Source: Streptomyces sp. NRRL S-118
Lineage (GTDB): Bacteria; Actinomycetota; Actinomycetes; Streptomycetales; Streptomycetaceae
NCBI RefSeq assembly: GCF_000716335.1
Contig: NZ_KL591033.1
Span: forward strand, 61,372-70,276
Reading direction: 5' to 3'
DNA length: 8,905 bases
How positions within the stretch are numbered: position 1 is the stretch's first letter; each line of letters starts with the position of its first letter. The notes beneath the pieces were generated by a model. The model was not told the origin of the DNA, searched no databases, and was given only the letters and a program-made list of their open reading frames with translations. Shown here piece after piece: positions 1 through 6,578 of this stretch. Position numbers and translations under genes: made by a program.

Positions 1-47
1 CCGGGGCGAGGCGGCGGGCCGGGGCGAGGCGGCGGGCCGGGGCGGGG
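1..47. repeat. 18-bp G-rich tandem repeat, about 2.5 copies
   Basis: Positions 1-18 and 19-36 are identical 18-bp units (CCGGGGCGAGGCGGCGGG). A third, decaying copy runs from 37 to about 47 with one mismatch. The array starts at the window edge, so more copies may lie upstream. The + strand carries six runs of three or more G (3-6, 16-18, 21-24, 34-36, 39-42, 44-47) with loops of 1 to 9 nt, so a G-quadruplex is conceivable. It sits just downstream of the cupin gene stop codon. No hairpin terminator is seen here. The function is unknown. Confidence 0.85.
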
Positions 48-57
48 AACGCCGGTC

Positions 58-498
58 CTACCGCGCGTCCGTCTCGTCGAGGTGGTACAGCTCGGGCACC
101 GGGACCTTGATCGGCTCCTGGGTGGTCCGTGCGATCACGACGACCACCGGCTCGTCCGGGTCCGGATTCTCCTCGCGGTGGGGGACGAACGGAGGGACGA
201 GCAGGAAATCGCCGGGACCGGCGGAGATCCGCACCTCCTGCCGGCCGTCGTGGTGGACGAACACCGGGTGGCCGCTGACCACGTAGATGCCCGCCTCCGA
301 ATCGCCGTGGTGGTGGTTGTCGGTCGCGCTCAGCGGCGGGTTCTCCACCAGCCCCATCCAGAGTTTTTTCGAGCCGGTGGTGCTGCCGCTGAGAGCGGCG
401 TGGCCGTGCGACTCGCCGGCTCGTACGTGGTGGATGCGGTCGCCCCGCGACGCGTTCCGGGTGCTCGGCGTGGTCCCGGCGCCTTCGTGGACGGTCAT
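58..498 (-). CDS. Small single-domain cupin protein
   Basis: This encodes a 146-residue protein with one conserved beta-barrel (cupin) domain. Cupin motif 1 is visible as H62-x-H64-x3-E68 with G76 closing it. Motif 2 is G96 ... P102-P103 ... H107-x3-N111. H62, H64, E68 and H107 form the usual mononuclear metal site, so a metal-dependent enzyme or small-molecule sensor is possible, but the substrate cannot be read from sequence. The first 35 or so residues are polar and probably flexible. No signal peptide or membrane segment is present, so the protein is cytoplasmic. The ATG at 498 is supported by a perfect AGGAGG at 506-511, seven bases upstream. The gene lies 125 bp downstream of the DUF2510 gene on the same strand, so it may have its own promoter. 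The extended reading frame upstream of 498 is not coding. I cannot assign a specific function. Confidence 0.9.
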   Translation of the reverse strand: MTVHEGAGTTPSTRNASRGDRIHHVRAGESHGHAALSGSTTGSKKLWMGLVENPPLSATDNHHHGDSEAGIYVVSGHPVFVHHDGRQEVRISAGPGDFLLVPPFVPHREENPDPDEPVVVVIARTTQEPIKVPVPELYHLDETDAR

Positions 499-623
499 CG
501 TGTGGCCTCCTGGATGCTGTCGTCGCCTTCGGTCGTGCACCAGGCTGCGATCACCGCGCCGCGGCGACAACTGCTGGTGCGGGAACGGCAACGCACACCG
601 GGAGCACGCCCGCGCCGCGCCCG

Positions 624-1523
624 TCAGGGGCCGATGGAGCTGCCCACGCCGCCGCCCGTCGAGCTGCCGATGGGACGGATGCCCCGCGTGATCTCGTCCA
701 TGAGGGCGAGGTCCGGCCCGTCCGGGCCGGCGTCGAAGGCGAACCGGACGACGACCGGTGACTCGCTGCCCATGGGTGAGGGGAACGCCAGGGACTGGAC
801 CCAGCCGCCGGGGCCGAAGGCGGTCGTCACCCGCCAGCGGACGAGGTGGCCGGTGCGGCCGGCGACGACGGCGGGCCGGGAGGCGACCAGGCGGTGGGAC
901 CGGATGCCGCCGTGGTAGCGGTTGCCGAGTGCGTCCTTCTCGTAGGCGCGGTCGGCGGCCGTCTTGATGTCCTGCTCGGCGATCGCCCGGTAGGAGGCCC
1001 CGGCGGCGGCGCTGACGGTGGAGGAGGTGACGGTGCCGCGCCGGCAGTCGCGGCCGGTGTCGGCGGGGCAGGGCGCCTGGGCCACGGTGACCACCGTGGG
1101 GACGTCGGTCGTGGTGAACTCCGGCTTCTCCCAACCGTCCGGAACGGGCAGCGTGATGCCGTTGAGCTGGTCGACGAGGACCGTGGGGTCCTCCTCGGGG
1201 GTGGCGCTCGGAGTCGGGCTCGGGGCCGGGGCCGGTACGGCCGTGGGAGGGGCCGAGGAGGTCGCGGCGCTCACCGGGGGCGCCACGGTCTCGTCCCCGG
1301 GGGCCAGCATGACCGCCGCCACGGCGATCGCGGCCACCACGGCGACGCCCGCCGCGGCGACGGGCAGGGCCCGCCCTGCGCGGTTCCGTCCGGGCGAGCG
1401 CGTGTGACCGGTCCAGGCGGTGCCGTCCCACCAGTGCTCGACGGCGGGGTTGCCGGGCTCCGGGTACCAGCCGGGGGGACCCCCCGTGCCGCCGGGCACG
1501 GGAGGAGGGGTCGTCATGCTCAT
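624..1523 (-). CDS. DUF2510-domain single-pass membrane protein with exported C-terminal domain
   Basis: This 299-residue protein has three parts. Residues 17-41 form a DUF2510 motif (PPGWYPEPGNP ... HWWDGTAWTGHT), a short Trp-rich module common near the N-terminus of actinobacterial membrane proteins. Residues about 52-74 form one Ala/Val-rich transmembrane helix preceded by Arg residues, predicting a cytoplasmic N-terminus. A Pro/Ser/Thr/Ala-rich linker (about 80-113) then leads to a globular domain (about 115-285) outside the membrane. That domain begins with a PVPDGWEKP segment resembling LpqN/PsbP-like lipoprotein domains, and holds C152 and C160, which could form a disulfide. The first ATG at 1523 fits an AAGG Shine-Dalgarno core seven bases upstream; a second ATG at 1517 is the alternative. 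The ribosome binding site overlaps the last stop of the degraded HAD frame upstream. The role is unknown. Confidence 0.9.
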   Translation of the reverse strand: MSMTTPPPVPGGTGGPPGWYPEPGNPAVEHWWDGTAWTGHTRSPGRNRAGRALPVAAAGVAVVAAIAVAAVMLAPGDETVAPPVSAATSSAPPTAVPAPAPSPTPSATPEEDPTVLVDQLNGITLPVPDGWEKPEFTTTDVPTVVTVAQAPCPADTGRDCRRGTVTSSTVSAAAGASYRAIAEQDIKTAADRAYEKDALGNRYHGGIRSHRLVASRPAVVAGRTGHLVRWRVTTAFGPGGWVQSLAFPSPMGSESPVVVRFAFDAGPDGPDLALMDEITRGIRPIGSSTGGGVGSSIGP

Positions 1524-1532
1524 GCGGTCACC

Positions 1533-2051
1533 TTAGGGCGCGCCCTCGGGGCCCGTACACGGAGTCTCCTGGTCGGGCACGGCGCAGCCGTCGTCGCGGC
1601 GGACGGGCCCGGGGGTGCCGTCGGCCGGGGACTACCCGGTGGTGGGGCAGGCGGCGGCGAGGGATGCGGCCGCGGCGTCGGTGAGGTGGCCGCCGGTGGT
1701 GGGGCGGTCGCCACCGCCGGGCGGGCGGAGGGGACTGTCGCTCAGCAACCGGAGCAGGGTGGCGTCGCCGGCGCCGTTCCTGATGACGGTGCTGTCCCGG
1801 TCGAAGACGGCGACGGGTTTCCTCCCGTCCGCGCGGACGCGGGAGCCGCAGCGGCCGTGGTTGTCGATCATCCGCTGGAGCCGGTCCCGGTCTCGGCCGT
1901 ACCAGCCGTCGGTGACGGTGAGGCGCGGGCAGGCCTCCGGGGGCGCCTCCGGAGTCGCGTGGGCGGATCCGGACGCGGCGGTCAGGCCGGTGACCGTCAT
2001 GGCGAAGGCGGCCGCCGCGGCGGCCCAGCGGCGCAGGTCTGTCACGTACAC
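1533..2051 (-). pseudogene. Truncated exported HAD-family phosphatase (probable pseudogene)
   Basis: The open part (1632-2051) encodes 139 residues. There is an N-terminal signal peptide (two Arg, an Ala-rich core, likely cleavage after AHA near residue 32), then a segment matching the start of secreted Streptomyces haloacid-dehalogenase-like phosphatases. HAD motif I is D84-R-D86-S-T88, with D84 the expected nucleophile. The frame ends at a TAG (1632-1634). From memory, full-length relatives exceed 400 residues, and motifs II-IV are absent here. The same frame continues 32 more codons to a TAA at 1533-1535, still with coding-like composition, before the next gene begins. This looks like a decayed gene that lost its 3' part. 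The GTG at 2051 lacks a spaced Shine-Dalgarno. A GTG at 2045 with GGGG seven bases upstream is a better start. An intact short exported protein is the alternative. Confidence 0.65.
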
Positions 2052-2068
2052 GCCCCAGGTCTACGCAG

Positions 2069-2100
2069 GACAGCCGGGCGTCGTGCGACGCCCGGCTGTC
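2069..2100. terminator. Perfect 15-bp inverted repeat, intrinsic-type terminator
   Basis: GACAGCCGGGCGTCG at 2069-2083 is perfectly complementary to 2086-2100, with only TG between; in RNA the innermost pairs would open into a small loop. It lies about 30 bp past the stop of the short-chain dehydrogenase gene and just before the HAD gene start on the same strand. It should therefore end leftward transcription of the glnA4 operon. There is no U-tract, as is usual in Streptomyces. Confidence 0.85.
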
Positions 2101-2131
2101 GGGGTGGTGGAGGCGGGGTGAACGGCAGGGG

Positions 2132-2914
2132 TTACAGAGGGGTGACGTAGGCGCCGGAGATGCCGCCGTCGACGAGGAAGTCGGTGGCGTTGACGAAGGA
2201 GGAGTCGTCGCTCGCGAGGAACGCGACGGCGGCGGCGATCTCCTCGGCCTCGGCGAACCGGCCCACCGGGATGTGGACGAGGCGGCGGGCGGCGCGCTCG
2301 GGGTCCTTGGCGAACAGCTCCTGGAGGAGGGGGGTGTTCACCGGCCCCGGGCACAGGGCGTTGACGCGGATGCCCTCGCGGGCGAACTGCACGCCCAGCT
2401 CGCGCGACATCGCCAGCACGCCGCCCTTGGAGGCGGTGTACGAGATCTGGGAGGTGGCCGCGCCCATGATGGCGACGAAGGAGGCGGTGTTGATGATGGA
2501 GCCCTTGCCCTGACGCTGCATGTAGGGGATGGCGGCCTTGCAGCACAGGTACACGGAGGTGAGGTTGACGTCCTGGACCCGCTTCCAGGCCTCCAGGCCG
2601 GTCTCCAGGATGGAGTCGTCGTCGGGCGGCGAGATGCCCGCGTTGTTGAAGGCGATATCGACGCTGCCGTAGGTGTCGTACGCGGCCTTGAACAGGGCCT
2701 CGACCTGTTCGGCGTCGGTGACGTCGACGCGTACGAACGTGCCGCCGACCTCGTCGGCGGCGGCCTTGCCGGCCTTCTCGTCGATGTCGCCGCACACGAC
2801 GTGGGCGCCTTCGGAGGCGAGGCGGCGGGCGGTGGCCAGGCCGATGCCGCTGCCGGCGCCGGTGATGACGGCGGTACGGCCCACGAGGCGGCGGCACACA
2901 GTGTTCTCGGTCAT
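2132..2914 (-). CDS. Short-chain dehydrogenase/reductase (SDR), candidate alcohol oxidation enzyme
   Basis: This is a 260-residue classical SDR of normal length. The Rossmann cofactor motif is T18-G-x3-G-I-G25. An acidic residue after strand beta-2 (G-D43-I-D) favours NAD(H) over NADP(H). NNAG is at 90-93, and the catalytic tetrad is N117, S145, Y159 and K163. PG at 189-190 is typical of the family. Automatic annotation would probably read 3-oxoacyl-ACP reductase, but the operon argues for catabolism. It follows the aldehyde dehydrogenase gene by 6 nt, with GGAGG inside the end of that gene (2926-2930), 11 nt from the ATG. Inference: it oxidises the terminal hydroxyl of gamma-glutamylethanolamide to the aldehyde used by its neighbour, a step no other gene here would cover. 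The family call is firm; the substrate is not. A strong hairpin follows the stop codon. Confidence 0.95.
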   Translation of the reverse strand: MTENTVCRRLVGRTAVITGAGSGIGLATARRLASEGAHVVCGDIDEKAGKAAADEVGGTFVRVDVTDAEQVEALFKAAYDTYGSVDIAFNNAGISPPDDDSILETGLEAWKRVQDVNLTSVYLCCKAAIPYMQRQGKGSIINTASFVAIMGAATSQISYTASKGGVLAMSRELGVQFAREGIRVNALCPGPVNTPLLQELFAKDPERAARRLVHIPVGRFAEAEEIAAAVAFLASDDSSFVNATDFLVDGGISGAYVTPL

Positions 2915-2920
2915 GTCGGG

Positions 2921-4297
2921 TCAGGCCTCCGTGCTGATGAAGACGTTCTTGGTTTCGGTGAAGGCGGTGAGGGCGTCGGGGCCGAGCTCGCGGCCGAGGC
3001 CGGACTGCTTGAAGCCGCCGAACGGCGTCCAGTAGCGGACGCTGGAGTGGGAGTTGACGGAGAGGTTGCCCGCCCGGACGGCGCCGGAGACGCGCAGGGC
3101 GCGGCCGACGTCGCGGGTCCAGACGGAGCCGGACAGGCCGTAGTCGGTGGCGTTGGCGAGCCGGACGGCGTCCTCCTCGTCGTCGAAGGGCAGGACCACG
3201 GCGACCGGGCCGAAGACCTCCTCGACGGCCGCCGGCGCGTCGGGCGCGAGGCCGGTGAGGACGGTGGGCGGGAACCAGAAGCCGGGGCCTTCGGGGGCCT
3301 TGCCGCGGATGCCGGCCGCGCCCTCGGGGACGTACGAGCGGACCCGGTCGAGCTGGGCCCGGGAGATCAGCGGGCCCATCTGGGTCTTCTCGTCGGACGG
3401 GTCGCCCACGACGATCTCCTCGACGGCGGGCGCCAGGAGTTCCAGGAAGCGGTCGTACGCGCCGCGCTGGACGAGGATGCGGGTGCGCGCGCAGCAGTCC
3501 TGGCCGGCGTTGTCGAGGAAGGACATCGGGGTCGCGGCCGCGGCGGCCTCGATGTCGGCGTCGGCGAAGACGATGTTGGGGCTCTTGCCGCCGAGTTCGA
3601 GGGTCACGCGCTTCACGCGGTCGGCGCACGCGGCCATGATGCTCTTGCCGACGCGGGTGGAGCCGGTGAAGACGATCTTGGCGACGCCGGGGTGCTCGAC
3701 CAGGGCGTTGCCCGCGACGGGCCCGGCTCCGGGCACCACCTGGAACAGTCCCTCGGGGAGCCCCGCCTCCAGGGCGAGTTCGGCGAGCCGGAGGGCGGTG
3801 AGCGGGGTGGTCTCGGCGGGCTTGAGGACCACCGCGTTGCCGGCCGCGAGCGCGGGGGCGCTGCCCCAGGCGGCGATGGGCAGGGGGAAGTTCCAGGGGG
3901 CGATCACCCCGACGACGCCGAGGGGTTCGAGGATGGTGACGTCGAGTCCGCCGGGGACGGGGATCTGGCGGCCGTTGAGGCGTTCCACTCCCCCGGCCGC
4001 ATAGTCGAGCAGGTCGCGGACGTTGCCGGCTTCCCAGCGGGCGTTGCCGATGGTGTGGCCGGCCTCGCGGACCTCCAGGCGCGCCAGTTCCTCGACGTGG
4101 TCGTCGACGACGGCGGCGAAGCGGCGCAGGAGGCGGGCCCGGTCGGCGGGGGCCGCCGCCGCCCACCCGCGCTGGGCGGCGGCGGCGCGGGCCACGGCGG
4201 CGTCGACGTCGGCGGCGGTGGCGGCCGGGACGGCGGCGACGACCTCTTCGGTGGCGGGATCGAGTACGAGGTGCTGGTCGGACAAGTCGTTCCTCAC
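2921..4297 (-). CDS. NAD(P)-dependent aldehyde dehydrogenase
   Basis: This aldehyde dehydrogenase superfamily member has 458 residues from the GTG at 4297, slightly shorter than the usual 480-500. All hallmarks are present: PWNFPL at 134-139, cofactor Lys159 (LKPAE), FTGS at 210-213, general base E234 in LELGGKSPN, nucleophile C268 in GQDC, and EVFGP at 360-364. It is cytosolic. The GTG start overlaps the glnA4 stop (ATGTGA, 4-nt overlap), implying translational coupling, but has no Shine-Dalgarno. A TTG at 4285, preceded by GAGGAA with good spacing, is an equally plausible start giving 454 residues. Between glnA4 and the dehydrogenase gene, its likely substrate is gamma-glutamyl-aminoacetaldehyde, yielding gamma-glutamylglycine. 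The related PuuC enzymes act on gamma-glutamyl aldehydes in polyamine breakdown. Family is certain, substrate inferred. Confidence 0.95.
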   Translation of the reverse strand: MRNDLSDQHLVLDPATEEVVAAVPAATAADVDAAVARAAAAQRGWAAAAPADRARLLRRFAAVVDDHVEELARLEVREAGHTIGNARWEAGNVRDLLDYAAGGVERLNGRQIPVPGGLDVTILEPLGVVGVIAPWNFPLPIAAWGSAPALAAGNAVVLKPAETTPLTALRLAELALEAGLPEGLFQVVPGAGPVAGNALVEHPGVAKIVFTGSTRVGKSIMAACADRVKRVTLELGGKSPNIVFADADIEAAAAATPMSFLDNAGQDCCARTRILVQRGAYDRFLELLAPAVEEIVVGDPSDEKTQMGPLISRAQLDRVRSYVPEGAAGIRGKAPEGPGFWFPPTVLTGLAPDAPAAVEEVFGPVAVVLPFDDEEDAVRLANATDYGLSGSVWTRDVGRALRVSGAVRAGNLSVNSHSSVRYWTPFGGFKQSGLGRELGPDALTAFTETKNVFISTEA

Positions 4298-5658
4298 ATG
4301 CGTTCGAAGGAGCGGCGCAGCTCCCAGTCGGTCACCGCGGCGTCGAAGGCGTCGAGCTCGACCCGCGCCATGTTGCGGTAGTGGGCGACGACCTCGTCCC
4401 CGAAGGCGGCCTTGGCGAGGGGGCTGTTCTCCCACAGCTCGGCGGCCTCGCGCAGGGTGGTGGGGACGTGGGCGTAGTCGGCGGTGTACGCGTTGCCCTG
4501 GCACGCCTCGGGGAGTTCCAGCTCCTGCTCGATGCCGTACAGGCCGGCCGCGACCAGGCCGGCGACGGCGAGGTGGGGGTTGACGTCGCCGCCGGGGAGC
4601 CGGTTCTCGAAGCGCATCGAGCGGCCGTGGCCGACCACCCGGAGGGAGCAGGTGCGGTTGTCGTACCCCCAGGCCACGGCGGTGGGGGCGAAGGACCCGG
4701 GCTGGAAGCGCTTGTAGGAGTTGATGTTGGGCGCGTACAGCAGGGAGAAGTCCCGCATGGCCGCGAGCTGCCCGGCCAGGAAGTGGCGCATCACCGGGGA
4801 CATGCCGCCGGGCCCGTCGCCCGCCATGACGTTGCGCCCGTCGGCGTCCTGCAGCGACAGGTGGATGTGGCAGGAGTTGCCCTCGCGCTCGTTGTACTTG
4901 GCCATGAAGGTGAGCGAGACGCCCTCCTGGGCGGCGATCTCCTTGGCGCCGGTCTTGTAGACGGCGTGCTGGTCGCAGGTGACGAGGGCTTCGTCGTACT
5001 TGAAGGCGATCTCGTGCTGCCCGGGGTTGCACTCGCCCTTGGCGGACTCGACGGTCAGGCCCGCGCCCGCCATCTCGTTGCGGATGCGGCGCAGGAGCGG
5101 CTCGATGCGGCCGGTTCCCAGGACCGAGTAGTCGATGTTGTACTGGTTGGCCGGGGTCAGGCCCCGGTAGCCGGCGTCCCAGGCCTGCTCGTAGGTGTCC
5201 TTGAAGACGATGAATTCGAGCTCGGTGCCGACGTGGGCGGTGTAGCCGTGCCCGGCGAGCCGCTCCAGCTGGCGGCGCAGGATCTGGCGGGGCGCGGCGA
5301 CCACGGGGGTGCCGTCGCTCCAGGCGAGGTCGGCGATGAGCAGGGCCGTGCCGTCGTTCCAGGGGAGGCGGCGCAGGGTGGTCAGGTCGGGGTGCATGGC
5401 GAAGTCGCCGTAGCCCTTGGTCCACGAGGACATCTCGTAGCCGTCGACGGTGTTCAGTTCGACGTCCACGGCGAGGAGGTAGTTGCAGCCCTCGGTGCCG
5501 TGTTCCAGTACGTCGGAGAGGAAGAAAGGTGCGGCGAACCGCTTGCCCTGGAGCCGCCCTTGCATGTCGGGGAAGGCCAGGACGACTGTGTCGATCTCAC
5601 CGCTCGCGACGAGGCTTCGCAGCTCCTCGACGGTGAGCGGGGGTTTGCGGTCTGCCAC
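4294..5658 (-). CDS. glnA4: Glutamine-synthetase-like gamma-glutamylethanolamide synthetase
   Basis: This 454-residue protein has the type I glutamine synthetase fold and ligates the gamma-carboxyl of glutamate to an amine using ATP. Conserved sites include E145-x-E147 (GTELEF), the KGECNPGQHE segment (207-216), GNSCHIHLSL (260-269, metal/ATP histidine), NSYKR (313-317), DNRTCSLR (333-340) and RFENR ... NPHLA (349-364). It lacks the NLYDLPPEE-type adenylylation loop of GlnA. The ammonia-site DGSS is replaced by DGYEMSSW (72-79), suggesting an amine substrate. It resembles S. coelicolor GlnA4 (SCO1613), reported as the first enzyme of a gamma-glutamyl ethanolamine route. A polyamine-type ligase (GlnA2/GlnA3, PuuA) is the alternative, but the adjacent ethanolamine-type permease argues against it. 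The GTG at 5658 is set by AAGGAGGA (5667-5674), eight bases upstream. It is the first gene of a three-gene leftward operon, divergent from the regulator gene. Confidence 0.95.
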   Translation of the reverse strand: MADRKPPLTVEELRSLVASGEIDTVVLAFPDMQGRLQGKRFAAPFFLSDVLEHGTEGCNYLLAVDVELNTVDGYEMSSWTKGYGDFAMHPDLTTLRRLPWNDGTALLIADLAWSDGTPVVAAPRQILRRQLERLAGHGYTAHVGTELEFIVFKDTYEQAWDAGYRGLTPANQYNIDYSVLGTGRIEPLLRRIRNEMAGAGLTVESAKGECNPGQHEIAFKYDEALVTCDQHAVYKTGAKEIAAQEGVSLTFMAKYNEREGNSCHIHLSLQDADGRNVMAGDGPGGMSPVMRHFLAGQLAAMRDFSLLYAPNINSYKRFQPGSFAPTAVAWGYDNRTCSLRVVGHGRSMRFENRLPGGDVNPHLAVAGLVAAGLYGIEQELELPEACQGNAYTADYAHVPTTLREAAELWENSPLAKAAFGDEVVAHYRNMARVELDAFDAAVTDWELRRSFERM

Positions 5659-5736
5659 GGGGATGCTCCTCCTTCGGTCAGCCGGGAGCCATAAGGTATT
5701 GCCGAAGACCATTACTTGGGAAGGGGAAACCGCGAG
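5659..5736. promoter_or_regulatory. Divergent control region between glnA4 and its regulator gene
   Basis: This 78-bp A+T-richer stretch separates the divergent glnA4 and FadR-type regulator genes, so it should hold both promoters and the autoregulatory operator. It contains the glnA4 Shine-Dalgarno (5667-5674), a CTTCGG ... CCGAAG inverted repeat (5672-5677 and 5702-5707, 24 bp apart), the AAGGTAT-N9-CCATT motif (5693-5713), and the AAGGGG ribosome binding site of the regulator (5721-5726). TAAGGT at 5692-5697 resembles a Streptomyces -10 box in the rightward direction, but no good -35 accompanies it. No convincing glnA4 promoter hexamers are visible. Confidence 0.6.
5693..5713 (+). promoter_or_regulatory. 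AAGGTAT-N9-CCATT motif, copy 1 (candidate operator)
   Basis: AAGGTAT (5693-5699), nine bases, then CCATT (5709-5713) recurs with identical spacing and orientation upstream of the permease gene (6574-6594). The outer bases AAGGT ... ACCATT form a loose inverted repeat here, in keeping with dimeric GntR/FadR regulators. It could bind the neighbouring regulator. Part of it could instead be a shared -10 element (TAAGGT). Confidence 0.45.
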
Positions 5737-6483
5737 GTGGCGAAGAAGAGCTCGGGAACGGGGCCGGAGGACCGGCTCGCACCCGTCCTGCGGCCGGTGC
5801 GGGCGGGCAACGGCTTCGAGGAGGCCCTGGAGCAGATCCTCCAGGTGGTACGGCTGGGCCTGGTGCCCGGCGGCGAGCGGCTGCCAGCGGAGCGGGAGCT
5901 GGCGGAGCGGATGAGGATCAGCCGGGTGACGCTGCGCGAGGTGCTGAAGGTCCTCCAGGAGCAGGGCCTGGTGGAGAGCCGGCGCGGCCGGTACGGAGGA
6001 ACGTTCGTGCTGCACCGGGACCGCACGCCGGGCGACTCGGCCGAGGAGGAGCTGCGCCGCCGCATCGCCTCGGTCGACGTCGAGGACACCCTGCGCTTCC
6101 GCGAGGTGCTGGAGGTGGGGGCGGCGGGGCTGTGCGCGGCGCACGGCCTGTCCGAGGAGGGCGCCCGGCGGCTGCGCACGGCGCTCGCCGCCACGCACGA
6201 CGCGCCCCTCGAGGACTACCGCCGCCAGGACACGCTGCTGCACCTCACCCTGGCCGAACTGTCGGGGTCGCCGACGCTGACGGCGCAGTACGCGGCGGTC
6301 CGGGCGACCGTCAACGACCTGCTGGACTGCATCCCGTTGCTGGTGCGCAACCTGGAGCACTCGCAGCACCAGCACACCGCGCTGGTGGAGGCGGTGCTGG
6401 AGGGGGACGCGGACGCGGCGCGCGAGGTGATGCGCGAGCACTGCGCGGGGACGGCGGCCCTGCTGCGGGGGTTCCTGGCGTGA
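5737..6483 (+). CDS. epuRII: FadR-subfamily GntR transcriptional regulator (probable EpuRII)
   Basis: This 248-residue DNA-binding regulator has an N-terminal GntR winged helix (about 27-93), with the LPAERELAERM and SRVTLREVLKVLQ helices and the RRGRYGGTFV wing. The C-terminal all-helical FCD ligand domain (about 115-245) carries the typical metal ligands D165, H169, H213 and H235. It is expected to act as a dimer whose DNA binding changes with a small-molecule ligand, here probably ethanolamine or a pathway intermediate (inference). It is divergent from glnA4. From memory, the equivalent S. coelicolor gene (SCO1614) is named epuRII. The GTG at 5737 is chosen because AAGGGG (5721-5726) lies ten bases upstream; the TTG at 5716 has no ribosome binding site. 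The permease gene follows after 143 bp with its own control region. Confidence 0.93.
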   Translation: MAKKSSGTGPEDRLAPVLRPVRAGNGFEEALEQILQVVRLGLVPGGERLPAERELAERMRISRVTLREVLKVLQEQGLVESRRGRYGGTFVLHRDRTPGDSAEEELRRRIASVDVEDTLRFREVLEVGAAGLCAAHGLSEEGARRLRTALAATHDAPLEDYRRQDTLLHLTLAELSGSPTLTAQYAAVRATVNDLLDCIPLLVRNLEHSQHQHTALVEAVLEGDADAAREVMREHCAGTAALLRGFLA

Positions 6484-6524
6484 GCGCCGGCGCGGCCCCG
6501 GGCCGGCACCCCGACGCGGGCCCC

Positions 6525-6540
6525 GTAACCGGAACGTAAC
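6525..6540 (+). promoter_or_regulatory. GlnR-like nitrogen control box upstream of the permease gene
   Basis: GTAAC (6525-6529), six bases, then GTAAC (6536-6540) matches the actinobacterial GlnR a-site/b-site pattern GTnAC-N6-GAAAC with one mismatch, at the correct 11-bp periodicity. No second a/b pair follows. If the permease promoter is at 6550-6578, the box is centred near -52, suitable for activation under nitrogen limitation. Confidence 0.55.
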
Positions 6541-6549
6541 GCACGGGTC

Positions 6550-6578
6550 TTGCGCCGGCGCCGCACCACCGCAAAGGT
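6550..6578 (+). promoter_or_regulatory. Candidate permease promoter
   Basis: TTGCGC (6550-6555) and AAAGGT (6573-6578), separated by 17 bp, loosely fit the principal-sigma pattern TTGACN-N17-TAGRRT of streptomycetes. Transcription would begin near 6585, leaving a leader of about 40 nt. The hexamers match only partly, so this is tentative. Confidence 0.3.

Noticed and set aside
1..47. Possible CRISPR repeat
   Set aside because: The units are directly abutting with no unique spacers, so this is a simple tandem repeat.
499..1431. Upstream extension of the cupin reading frame through the DUF2510 gene
   Set aside because: The extension is Arg/Pro/Gly-rich with no motif, and the ATG at 498 has a perfect ribosome binding site.
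2061..4166. Long leftward open frame (701 codons) spanning SDR and aldehyde dehydrogenase
   Set aside because: It is another frame of the same strand with an Arg/Pro-rich translation and no recognisable motif; it crosses the terminator at 2069-2100.
2273..4381. Long rightward open frame (702 codons) opposite the SDR and aldehyde dehydrogenase genes
   Set aside because: It is a shadow of the high-GC leftward genes: Gly/Ala/Asp-rich low-complexity translation, no domain, and both genes on the other strand have complete catalytic motifs.
5726..5741. GAAAC-N6-GTGGC as a second GlnR box near the regulator start
   Set aside because: Only one half-site fits well, the order is reversed and it overlaps the start codon; too weak to call.
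6486..6507. GCCGGC ... GCCGGC potential hairpin after the regulator gene
   Set aside because: The arms are only 6 bp and the arm sequence is itself palindromic, common by chance at this G+C content; not enough to call a terminator.
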